From the NCBI GenBank assembly GCA_038230515.1, contig JBBRND010000005.1:1-64000 (forward strand): 64,000 bases of DNA, given 5' to 3'. Positions 1 to 7,615 of the stretch are shown piece by piece (position 1 is the stretch's first letter; every line of letters starts with the position of its first letter). Below the pieces are notes generated by a model, which made no database searches, was not told the DNA's origin, and saw only the letters and a list, made by a program, of their open reading frames with translations. Source of the DNA: JAPLDB01 sp038230515. Lineage in GTDB: Bacteria; Bacteroidota; Bacteroidia; AKYH767-A; 2013-40CM-41-45. Made by a program: the position numbers and the translations under genes.

Positions 1-199
1 AAAAACAACTAAAAAATAAAGGGCAAGAAGAAAATCCTATTGCCCTTACCGAGCTGGCTCAATGACCGCTCTTATTTGATTTTGCAAAAGAACATAAAAT
101 AGTTCAAAAACATTTGGATGATAACACAGAATCTTTTTGTTTATACCTACTTTGCAAACAGACGGCTAGTTAACGAAGGCATCCGCCATACCGGAGCGC
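1..199. other. Window-edge region with no recognised gene
   Basis: AT-rich stretch at the left edge. It holds one short perfect inverted repeat, AAGGGCAA at 19-26 and TTGCCCTT at 40-47, without a following T run, so it is only a weak terminator candidate for a gene outside the window. TACTTTG at about 149-155 resembles a Bacteroidota -7 promoter element and could serve the next gene. Nothing else is supported. Confidence 0.4.
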
Positions 200-514
200 G
201 TGCAGTTGCAAAACGAAGTAGGCCAACCCTTCGGCTCGCAAATCATGGTCACTGTGGATGCATTCACCAAAAACGGACGCACCTACAAAGCCGCTTCAGA
301 ACTAACGGATAACTCTGGAATGGCAGAGTCATCAGAATTTGAATTCGGGCAACGCACCATCACCGTTAGCGGAAATGGCATCGTAACCCATACCTTCGGA
401 CCTTACAACTTCGAGAAAGCAAAAATACTCACGCTCTCGCTCACCTGCCAGCCGCAGTTCAATAACATACCTGCTGCTACACCGGCAGAGCAGAAAGAAG
501 AAGCTCAAAAATAA
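200..514 (+). CDS. Small hypothetical protein, start uncertain
   Basis: I do not recognise this 104-residue product. It has a beta-rich composition (MVTVDAF, RTITVSGNGIV, ILTLSLTC) and ends in an Ala/Glu/Lys-rich tail (PAEQKEEAQK). There is no signal peptide or membrane segment. The GTG at 200 is the first usable start; the frame stays open upstream only to a TAG at 167-169, so at most ten more residues could belong to it. The protein may be complete and small, or the remnant of a longer gene whose front is lost. A strong hairpin terminator at 535-570 follows directly, which supports a real transcription unit ending here. Confidence 0.45.
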   Translation: MQLQNEVGQPFGSQIMVTVDAFTKNGRTYKAASELTDNSGMAESSEFEFGQRTITVSGNGIVTHTFGPYNFEKAKILTLSLTCQPQFNNIPAATPAEQKEEAQK

Positions 515-534
515 TCCTCTTTCGCTTCACCCCG

Positions 535-570
535 AAAGAAACCACTCCTCAGCAAGGGAGTGGTTTCTTT
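535..570 (+). terminator. Rho-independent terminator, probably bidirectional
   Basis: A 14-bp inverted repeat (AAAGAAACCACTCC at 535-548 against GGAGTGGTTTCTTT at 557-570) has a short loop, A-rich on one side and T-rich on the other. It closes the small gene ending at 514 and insulates the next promoter. Confidence 0.8.
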
Positions 571-581
571 TATTTCTCACC

Positions 582-608
582 TTGCAGTCCACATTTCCTT
601 TATATTTG
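582..608 (+). promoter_or_regulatory. Bacteroidota-type promoter
   Basis: TTG at 582-584, a 16-nt spacer and TATATTTG at 601-608 match the phylum's housekeeping promoter (TTTG ... TAnnTTTG). It lies 34 nt upstream of the ATG at 643. Confidence 0.65.
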
Positions 609-642
609 TTCTCTGCCGGCTAACTTTAAAAACGATACAACG

Positions 643-3192
643 ATGAAAGTAATTTTTACATCTGTCATTTTCCTGTTTTGCATTTCGCTCTCTGCTCAAA
701 ATGTACAGTGGAGGGCCACACTCGATCCGCAGAAAGTTTTTATTGAAAACAAATCGCAGTTCACCAACTGCCTGAAGCAGGAGAAAAATAAAAATGTTTA
801 CTCTGCCGAAGTTTTATTTGCCACGGAAGATGCACCGTTCCAGGTTCTCTTTACAAAGCAAGGTTTAATTTACCGTCTCGAAAAAAGAGAACGCGTAAAA
901 GTTGATGAGGAAGAAATAAAAGAAGGAATAAACCATGAGGAAATGGAAAAGAAAGAGCATGAAGCAATCATTACCTCAGCCGTTGTTTTGATGCAATGGA
1001 AGAATGCGAATGCTGCTGTGGAAGTATCAGCAGAGAATATGGCAACGCAGTATTACAATTACAAAACTAAAAACGGAAGCATGCGCGCATCCGCTTATCA
1101 AAAAATTGTGTACCGCAATTTGTATCCTCACATTGATGTGGAATACGTCTTTCATCCCCGGCAAGGAATTGAATACAGTTTCGTTCTTCATCCCGGTGCC
1201 GATGCTTCGCTCATTAAAATGGAATACTCCGGCATGTCTGCAATTTCTGTTGACGGAAAAAACAATATTCACCTCAAAACAATTTTTGGCGATATTGTTG
1301 ATCATGCACCTCGCACTTTTTATTCGGCAGGCAATTCAGAAGTTGATTCAAAATTCTCTCTCAATCAAAAAATAATTTCGATTGATCTTGCTGCGTATAA
1401 TCATTCGCGTGAACTAATAATTGATCCATGGACTGTAAATCCTCCTATGGGAAATTCGAACAAAGTTTTCTGCATTGAAGGAGACAGCAGCGGCAACGCC
1501 TACATCTACGGTGGCGATTCTCCTTACAAGCTTCAGAAATACAATGCTGTAGGCGCACTGCAATGGACTTACACAAACGGATGGGATTCATCTACCTACT
1601 GGGTGGGTGCGCTCATCGTTGATCGTGCAGGAAATTCTTATGTCACTTCCGGTTCGGCAGCAGGCATTGCAAAAGTGAATACATCAGGTGGGCAGGTATG
1701 GATAAATCCTTCGTCATTATTTAGCGTTGATGAATACTGGAGCTTAGCTTTTAACTGCGATGAAACAGAACTGATAACCGGAGGCACTCGCCTCACAGGG
1801 CTTCCACCGTTTTTCGATGGCTCTGGCAGGGTTTATTCCATTGATCTCACGAACGGAAATGTGCTTAACGGCATTCGGGTTTCAAATGCCATTCCATCAT
1901 TTCTAATAAATGATCCGAATGAAGTGCGGTCAGTATGTTCATCACCCAACGGCAATTATTATTTTCTTACGCTTGATACAATAGGATCGTTGACTCTTGG
2001 AATTTCCTCTATTAACTGGGAGGCATTTAGTGGATACCGTTTCGGTTACGGAAGTCCGAATTACGGATTCACTCCGCAGGGTCAAAGCGTCATTCGCGCA
2101 ACAGCAACTTACATCTTCACCGCTGATGGCGACTCCATCGTTAAGCGCGACATCAATACGGGGAATGTAGTTGCAGCAGCAGCCATTCCCGGTGGTGGAC
2201 ATGCAACAACTTTATTTGTTCCCGGAACCTTGCCTAAGAATGGAGGTATTGATATAGACAGTTGCGGAAATGTTTATGTTGGCTCGCAGCAAAGCGTAAG
2301 CATGTTTGATAACAACCTGAATTTTATTTCTTCCACACCAACACCTTCAGCAGTGTATGATGTAGCAGTTGGTGCAGGTGGAGAAATACTTGCCTGCGGA
2401 AATGGATTTGCAACATCGCTCACAATGGGTGCTTGTACGCAGGTACATTTAAACTGCGTTACAAATACTCTTCCGGTTTCTGCATTCAGTGCACCGAATA
2501 CAATTTGTCCTGGAACGTGTACGGGCTTCACTAATCTTTCTGTAAATGCTACTTCTTATCAATGGTATTTTCTCGGAGGAACTCCAGCTATTAGCACAGA
2601 TGTAAATCCTGCTTCCATTTGTTACAACACACCGGGCACTTATGATGTAGCACTTGTTGCTACCAATGCAAGCGGAAGTGATTCAGTTATGCTTGCGAAT
2701 TACATTACCGTCTATCCTTATCCGGCACCGCAAGGCATCATTCAAAGCGCTGATAGTTTAATAGCAAATCAGGGATCTGTTTCCTATCAATGGTATCAGG
2801 ATGGTACGCTGATTCCCGGAGCTACGGATTATTTTTATATAATCACATCGGGCGGCAATTACAATGTTGTTTGTACAGACAGCAACAGTTGCGAAGTGGA
2901 AGCAGCGATCTTTGATGTGGTGGAAGGAATGCAATCAATAAACAATCATCAATCGTCATTCGTTTTTCCAAACCCGGTGATTGATAAATGCACGATTCAC
3001 AATACACAATTCACCATGGGAGCAGACGCAGTGATTACAGTGTACAATATGTTAGGAGTAGCAGTTCAGCAAGAAACAAGAGGCAAGAAGCCGGAAGCTG
3101 TCATCAATTTTCGTTCTTTGAGCAACGGCATATATTGGATCGAGGTACGCGATAGCGAAAAACTTTTCCGCACCAGAGTTGTGAAGCAATAG
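643..3192 (+). CDS. Large secreted T9SS cargo protein with PKD-like domain
   Basis: The 849-residue product starts with a Sec signal peptide (MKVIFTSVIFLFCISLSAQ). The next ~250 residues begin with a motif of the type VFIENKSQF and resemble the N-terminal domain of many Bacteroidota SBBP-repeat and gliding-type surface proteins. A central region of beta-propeller-like repeats (SSGNAYIYGG, RAGNSYVTSG) follows, then a PKD-like Cys-rich domain near 610-700. The last ~80 residues are a T9SS type A sorting domain (FPNPV ... VYNMLG ... LSNGIYWIEV). The inferred route is Sec export followed by T9SS transport to the surface. The substrate or ligand is unknown. The gene appears monocistronic, with its own promoter and an upstream terminator. 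Confidence 0.85.
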   Translation: MKVIFTSVIFLFCISLSAQNVQWRATLDPQKVFIENKSQFTNCLKQEKNKNVYSAEVLFATEDAPFQVLFTKQGLIYRLEKRERVKVDEEEIKEGINHEEMEKKEHEAIITSAVVLMQWKNANAAVEVSAENMATQYYNYKTKNGSMRASAYQKIVYRNLYPHIDVEYVFHPRQGIEYSFVLHPGADASLIKMEYSGMSAISVDGKNNIHLKTIFGDIVDHAPRTFYSAGNSEVDSKFSLNQKIISIDLAAYNHSRELIIDPWTVNPPMGNSNKVFCIEGDSSGNAYIYGGDSPYKLQKYNAVGALQWTYTNGWDSSTYWVGALIVDRAGNSYVTSGSAAGIAKVNTSGGQVWINPSSLFSVDEYWSLAFNCDETELITGGTRLTGLPPFFDGSGRVYSIDLTNGNVLNGIRVSNAIPSFLINDPNEVRSVCSSPNGNYYFLTLDTIGSLTLGISSINWEAFSGYRFGYGSPNYGFTPQGQSVIRATATYIFTADGDSIVKRDINTGNVVAAAAIPGGGHATTLFVPGTLPKNGGIDIDSCGNVYVGSQQSVSMFDNNLNFISSTPTPSAVYDVAVGAGGEILACGNGFATSLTMGACTQVHLNCVTNTLPVSAFSAPNTICPGTCTGFTNLSVNATSYQWYFLGGTPAISTDVNPASICYNTPGTYDVALVATNASGSDSVMLANYITVYPYPAPQGIIQSADSLIANQGSVSYQWYQDGTLIPGATDYFYIITSGGNYNVVCTDSNSCEVEAAIFDVVEGMQSINNHQSSFVFPNPVIDKCTIHNTQFTMGADAVITVYNMLGVAVQQETRGKKPEAVINFRSLSNGIYWIEVRDSEKLFRTRVVKQ

Positions 3193-3445
3193 GTTCCGTT
3201 AATCGTACTATTTTTTTTCGCGGCATTCGGGCTCCATATCAGGAATGGATAATCAGTTTCTATTTTCCTCGCTTTAATTTCGTTCGCCATTACGGAAATT
3301 ATGTCCTATCCTTTCATTTTTTATTGACAACATTTCAGTGAAAATAATTTTTAAAAGTCAATTTGTCTTTTCTGAAAAGATTTTTTTTGCAAAAATGGTT
3401 CGGCATAGATATTGAAATCACGGTGTCATAAAACAAAAAAATAAA

Positions 3446-3451
3446 AGGAGG
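3446..3451 (+). promoter_or_regulatory. Strong Shine-Dalgarno site of the Hsp20 gene
   Basis: AGGAGG lies 8 nt before the ATG at 3460. Other starts in this window lack such a site, as is usual in Bacteroidota, so this one is exceptional and fits high-level expression of a stress protein. Confidence 0.75.
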
Positions 3452-3459
3452 AAAAAATT

Positions 3460-3900
3460 ATGACACTCATTAAATGGAAAAACCAACCGGCATCTAACAT
3501 GCCAAACACGTTCAGCGATTTCTTCGGAGATATGTTTAACGATTCACCACTTAGCCGCGACTATTTCAAATCAGTTCCGGCAGTTAACATCATCGAGCGG
3601 GCAAATGATTATTTTATCGAGATGGCAGCGCCCGGATTTTTGAAAGAAGACTTTAAAGTAAGCATTGACAACGATGTGCTCACCATTGGTGCAGAGAAGA
3701 AGGAAGAAAAGAAAGATGAAACTTCGCGCTACACGCGCAAGGAGTTTGGATACACTTCATTCAACCGCACCTTCACCATGCCTGAGCATGTGGAAGCAGA
3801 AAAGATCGGTGCTGAATACAAAGAAGGCGTTCTTACGCTCACGCTTCCTAAAAAAGAGGAAGCAAAAGTGAAACCTGTTCGCGAAATTAAAATTTCATAA
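3460..3900 (+). CDS. Small heat shock protein, Hsp20/alpha-crystallin family
   Basis: This 146-residue ATP-independent holdase binds unfolding proteins in the cytoplasm. The alpha-crystallin domain spans about residues 40-140, with the family signature around PGFLKEDFKVSIDNDVLTI and the C-terminal GVLTLTLPK strand. It ends in the I-x-I type tail (REIKIS) used for oligomer assembly. Length is typical for bacterial Hsp20. The start is fixed by an exact AGGAGG 8 nt upstream. The gene stands alone and a hairpin terminator follows. No heat-shock operator was recognised in the 267-nt region upstream, which is AT-rich. Confidence 0.95.
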   Translation: MTLIKWKNQPASNMPNTFSDFFGDMFNDSPLSRDYFKSVPAVNIIERANDYFIEMAAPGFLKEDFKVSIDNDVLTIGAEKKEEKKDETSRYTRKEFGYTSFNRTFTMPEHVEAEKIGAEYKEGVLTLTLPKKEEAKVKPVREIKIS

Positions 3901-3937
3901 CAGTAAGTAGAGTAGGATTGTTGTTTGTAAATTGAAG

Positions 3938-3972
3938 AATGCCGTTGCAGAAATGTGGCGGCATTTTTTTTA
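3938..3972 (+). terminator. Rho-independent terminator after Hsp20
   Basis: AATGCCG at 3938-3944 pairs with CGGCATT at 3959-3965 and is followed by a run of Ts. It lies between convergent genes. Confidence 0.7.
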
Positions 3973-4006
3973 TGAAAGATTCTTTCAATCCATCAACACA
4001 AAACAA

Positions 4007-4891
4007 TTATTGCACGTGTGGCTCGATTCCGCGCACTCCCATATCAACGACCGTGTCGCCATTTTGTGGTTCGAAGTAAAGCGGATCGCTATGCTCAACC
4101 CATTCAAAACTTTTGTTAGTTGAAACAGAAACTGTAACTGTACGGTCTGAAGTGCCGGAAGAAGAAATAACAAGAGGTGTATCAAACTTGCCTGTAACCA
4201 CGCAGGAACCTGCGGGCACTGGAGAAGTAAGTACAAGAGGATTGGGAACAGTAGTTGCCCCAGGAGGTGCCTGTCCTTGACTGACATAAGAAACACCAAA
4301 CACGTTAGTCTCAAATCCCCAATAGCCTTGAAGTTTATTTGCATTTACAGAAATAGAACTGTCCTTAATGGTATAGTGACCTATGTAAGTATTGAATCCG
4401 ATAAACGAAGCAATGGTTCCTTGAGCATCGTAAGGAACTGTATTGTAATAATAGCGATAATTGATGTCGTAGTTTTGATAAGCAAGCGAAACGCGTAGCC
4501 ACTTATATGTTCCCGCTGTAACTTGCGAGAGCGGAATTGAAAAGAAAATCCCGCCATCCGGTGCAAGCACTGCTTGGTCAAAGTCAATAGCCAAGCCACC
4601 ATGGTCAACTTCAGGTGCACGGTAGACTACATCACCGCTTCCGAGCAAGGTTAAAGAGTCCTGAGCCAGTTCAATGTAATGAGCACTCATTTTATTGAAG
4701 TGCGGACTCTGAGCGCCATGCCCCGCCGGAACTCCTGTGGGAACACCAAAGCTATTTAACCGTGTTTGTGTACTGTCGAAATGAAATTTGAAAATCAACT
4801 TCGCTTCTGTAGTAGTAGTTGTCGATGTTGCATCATCTTTTTTCGAACAGGAAAAAAGGATGACGATGAAAATGAATAGTAAGTAGCGCAT
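4007..4891 (-). CDS. Conserved-looking lipoprotein of unknown function
   Basis: The 294-residue product has a lipoprotein signal with lipobox LFSC (Cys at about 15), followed by a Lys/Asp and Thr-rich linker. The mature part is beta-rich (KLIFKFHFD, YKWLRVSLAYQNYD, GYWGFETN), with no catalytic motif I recognise. It resembles uncharacterised Bacteroidota lipoproteins, and I do not assign a function. It is probably anchored in the outer membrane. It is convergent with the Hsp20 gene and divergent from surE, so it is likely transcribed alone. Confidence 0.7.
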   Translation of the reverse strand: MRYLLFIFIVILFSCSKKDDATSTTTTTEAKLIFKFHFDSTQTRLNSFGVPTGVPAGHGAQSPHFNKMSAHYIELAQDSLTLLGSGDVVYRAPEVDHGGLAIDFDQAVLAPDGGIFFSIPLSQVTAGTYKWLRVSLAYQNYDINYRYYYNTVPYDAQGTIASFIGFNTYIGHYTIKDSSISVNANKLQGYWGFETNVFGVSYVSQGQAPPGATTVPNPLVLTSPVPAGSCVVTGKFDTPLVISSSGTSDRTVTVSVSTNKSFEWVEHSDPLYFEPQNGDTVVDMGVRGIEPHVQ

Positions 4892-5052
4892 GAATTATTT
4901 GTTTGAAATGAATGACTGCGAATTGTTGATGCAAAACTATCAAATTAAAAACAGCCAGATGTTTTTATCCGTGTGATAAATTGAACATTTGATTTTATAA
5001 TGCTGACTCATTTGTTGATTAGCAAGTACACGTATTTCGTACATTCGCCTTC

Positions 5053-5832
5053 GTGAAAAAAGAAAAACCAATCATTCTTGTTACCAATGACGATGGAGTA
5101 ACTGCACCGGGATTACGGGCGCTTGTTACAGCGATGTCCGAACTTGGCGAAGTTGTTATTGTGGCACCGGACAGTCCGCAATCGGGAATGGGACATGCCA
5201 TTACTATAAACAATCTTTTGCGTCTTGATCAATTGCGAGAGCATGAGAATCATAAATGGTATCAATGCTCCGGTACTCCGGTTGATTGTGTAAAAATTGC
5301 AATTGATAAAATTCTTCATCGTAAACCGGATCTGTGTGTGTCGGGAATCAATCATGGATCCAATTCTTCCATCAATGTAATTTATTCGGGCACGATGAGC
5401 GCAGCAATGGAGGGGGCTATTGAAGGAATTCCCAGCATCGGATTTTCACTACTTAACTACGCATTGGATGCTGATTTCAGCGGAGCAATAAAATATGCAA
5501 AAAAGATTGCCAGAAATGTTCTTGAGCATGGTTTGCCCGAAGGAACTTTGTTGAATGTAAATATTCCCAAAAATCCTGTCAGCGAAATTAAAGGAGTGAA
5601 AGTTTGTCGTCAGGCAATGGCAAAGTGGGAAGAGAAATTTGATGAGCGCCTCGATCCAAACAAACGGAAATACTATTGGCTCACCGGAAAGTTTATCAAT
5701 TACGATAATGGAGAAGACACGGATGAATGGGCATTGAAGAACGGATACGTGAGCGTAGTGCCTGTGCAATTTGACTTCACAGCCCATCATGCAATCTCTT
5801 TTCTTAATAAATTAAACTACGATGTGGAATAA
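5053..5832 (+). CDS. surE: 5'-nucleotidase SurE
   Basis: SurE removes phosphate from nucleoside 5'- and 3'-monophosphates and short polyphosphate, using a divalent metal. The N-terminal metal-binding motif VTNDDG is present (Asp13, Asp14), as are the SGINHGSNSS segment near residue 96 and the YSGTMSAAMEG segment after it, both typical of the family. At 259 residues it is full length. The start is GTG, directly before the KKEKPIILVTNDDG opening expected for the N-terminus. It overlaps the next gene by 11 nt and heads an operon with two membrane proteins and lpxB, a surE-lpxB grouping seen in other Bacteroidota. Confidence 0.95.
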   Translation: MKKEKPIILVTNDDGVTAPGLRALVTAMSELGEVVIVAPDSPQSGMGHAITINNLLRLDQLREHENHKWYQCSGTPVDCVKIAIDKILHRKPDLCVSGINHGSNSSINVIYSGTMSAAMEGAIEGIPSIGFSLLNYALDADFSGAIKYAKKIARNVLEHGLPEGTLLNVNIPKNPVSEIKGVKVCRQAMAKWEEKFDERLDPNKRKYYWLTGKFINYDNGEDTDEWALKNGYVSVVPVQFDFTAHHAISFLNKLNYDVE

Positions 5833-6127
5833 GATTGCTGGCGATAATTTTCTACTTGGTTTATTTGTTGGAATTATTTCTCTTGTTCTAAGTTATCTTT
5901 TGTTGCGATACATGCGTTTGATGATGGTTCAACATTACGGTAACCCATATTTTTTCCCTTCTCCGAGAGTGGAACTTATTTGCATTCTAATAAACATTCT
6001 TCTTTTTCGTTTTTCAGTTGTGAATTGCAAAAAAGAAAAAATGGGTAAAGGAATTTTATTCAGCACGGTAATTATTTCATTGACATACTTCTTTTTGTTT
6101 TATAGATTCAATTTTCGTTTACCATGA
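5822..6127 (+). CDS. Small integral membrane protein, unknown
   Basis: This 101-residue hydrophobic protein has about three transmembrane segments (LLGLFVGIISLVLSYLLL, then LICILINILLF, then a C-terminal IISLTYFFLFY). It overlaps surE by 11 nt and the next membrane gene by 4 nt (ATGA), so the three are translationally coupled. No family is recognised. The position between surE and lpxB hints at a role in the envelope, but that is inference only. Confidence 0.75.
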   Translation: MWNKIAGDNFLLGLFVGIISLVLSYLLLRYMRLMMVQHYGNPYFFPSPRVELICILINILLFRFSVVNCKKEKMGKGILFSTVIISLTYFFLFYRFNFRLP

Positions 6128-6414
6128 TGAAGCGATTTGATAAAATGACTGTTGGTTTGTTTGGTGGCTTACTTGCTCCGGTACTGGCGTTCATTGTCTA
6201 TTTTAAAATTCACGACTCTCAAATGTCGCTCGCTGATGTGCTACATCGATTGATTGAATCGAAAGTGATTTCATATTACGTCAGTTTGTGTGCAATTGCA
6301 AACCTTGCTGTGTTTTTCTTTTTCCTTCGACTCAACGCTGATCATGCAGCACGCGGAGTGCTTGGCGCAACAATCGTTTACGCCTTCATCGTCTTATTCT
6401 TAAAGCTGAAATGA
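6124..6414 (+). CDS. Small integral membrane protein, unknown
   Basis: This 96-residue protein has about three transmembrane helices (GLFGGLLAPVLAFIVYF, SLCAIANLAVFFFFL, ATIVYAFIVLFL). It overlaps its neighbours by 4 nt at each end (ATGA junctions at 6124 and 6411), so it is part of the surE-lpxB operon. Its size and topology resemble the preceding protein and the two may act together, although no sequence identity is obvious. Function is unknown. Confidence 0.75.
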   Translation: MMKRFDKMTVGLFGGLLAPVLAFIVYFKIHDSQMSLADVLHRLIESKVISYYVSLCAIANLAVFFFFLRLNADHAARGVLGATIVYAFIVLFLKLK

Positions 6415-7538
6415 ATTATTACCTCATAGCGGGAGAAGCATCGGGTGATATGCACGCTGCAAACCTTATGAAAGAGTTGAAGCAAGTTGATGCTCATCCA
6501 ACATTTCGTTTTTGGGGAGGAGATTTGATGGAGAAGGAGGGAGGCACCCTAGTGAAACATTACCGCGAACTTGCATTCATGGGCTTCACTGAAGTGGTAA
6601 TGAACCTCCGCACCATTCTTCGGAACATTGAGTTTTGTAAAAAAGATATTCTTGAGAATAAGCCCGATTCTTTGATACTCATTGACTACCCCGGCTTTAA
6701 TCTCCGCATTGCAGAGTTCGCAAAACGACAAGGCATAAAATTTTTTTATTACATCTCTCCGCAAGTGTGGGCATGGAAACAGTCGCGCGTTCATAAAATT
6801 AAAAAGGTTGTTGACCGAATGTTCGTCATTCTCCCTTTCGAGAAGGAATTTTACCAAAAGTTTAATTACAAAGTTGACTTTGTCGGGCATCCGCTGCTTG
6901 ATGCTATAGAAAACATAAAAACAAAAGGTCAAACGAAGAAAGATTTTTTGAAGGAATGTAACCTCGATGATAAACCCATCGTTGCGCTCCTACCCGGCAG
7001 CCGCAGGCAGGAAATCTCTGTAATGCTCCCGCTGATGTTGTCAGTTGTTGATGATTTTCCTGAACATCAGTTTGTAATTGCGGCAGCGCCATCACTTCCC
7101 AAAGATTTCTTTTCTGAGATAATCGGAAAAAATAAAGTGAGTGTTGTAACGGGGCAAACCTATTCTCTGCTTGCACATGCAAGCGCTGGCTTGATTACTT
7201 CCGGCACTGCAACGTTGGAAACTGCACTGCTTGATGTACCGGAAGTAGTGTGTTACAAAGGCGGTTTGATTTCTTATTTAATTGCTCGCATGTTGGTGAA
7301 AGTTGATTTCATTTCTCTTGTCAATCTCATCATGAAAAAAGAAGTAGTAAAGGAATTGATTCAAAATGAACTTACTTCTCATAATTTAAAAAGGGAATTG
7401 CGTTTGATCCTTTCTGACGAGAAGAAGATTGCGGAGATGAGAGACGAATTCTCCGAGCTTAGGAAAAAATTAGGGGGCCCAGGTGCATCAGCGAAAACCG
7501 CTCAACTGATCTTTGAGGAAATGACTATTCGGAAATAG
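6411..7538 (+). CDS. lpxB: Lipid-A-disaccharide synthase LpxB
   Basis: LpxB joins UDP-2,3-diacylglucosamine and lipid X to form the lipid A disaccharide at the inner face of the inner membrane. The N-terminal YYLIAGEASGDMHAANLM motif, the LIDYPGFNLRIA segment, YYISPQVWAWK and the C-terminal LPGSRRQEI and TSGTATLET (nucleotide-binding) motifs all fit the GT19 family. The length of 375 residues is standard. The start overlaps the upstream membrane gene by 4 nt. It ends the surE operon; comEC begins 78 nt further on. Confidence 0.97.
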   Translation: MNYYLIAGEASGDMHAANLMKELKQVDAHPTFRFWGGDLMEKEGGTLVKHYRELAFMGFTEVVMNLRTILRNIEFCKKDILENKPDSLILIDYPGFNLRIAEFAKRQGIKFFYYISPQVWAWKQSRVHKIKKVVDRMFVILPFEKEFYQKFNYKVDFVGHPLLDAIENIKTKGQTKKDFLKECNLDDKPIVALLPGSRRQEISVMLPLMLSVVDDFPEHQFVIAAAPSLPKDFFSEIIGKNKVSVVTGQTYSLLAHASAGLITSGTATLETALLDVPEVVCYKGGLISYLIARMLVKVDFISLVNLIMKKEVVKELIQNELTSHNLKRELRLILSDEKKIAEMRDEFSELRKKLGGPGASAKTAQLIFEEMTIRK

Positions 7539-7615
7539 TTTTTTTTCACCTATTGAAAAATTTATTTGGATAGCATTTCCCAGCTTTCTACTTTGTCGCA
7601 TTAAAAATTCGTGGC

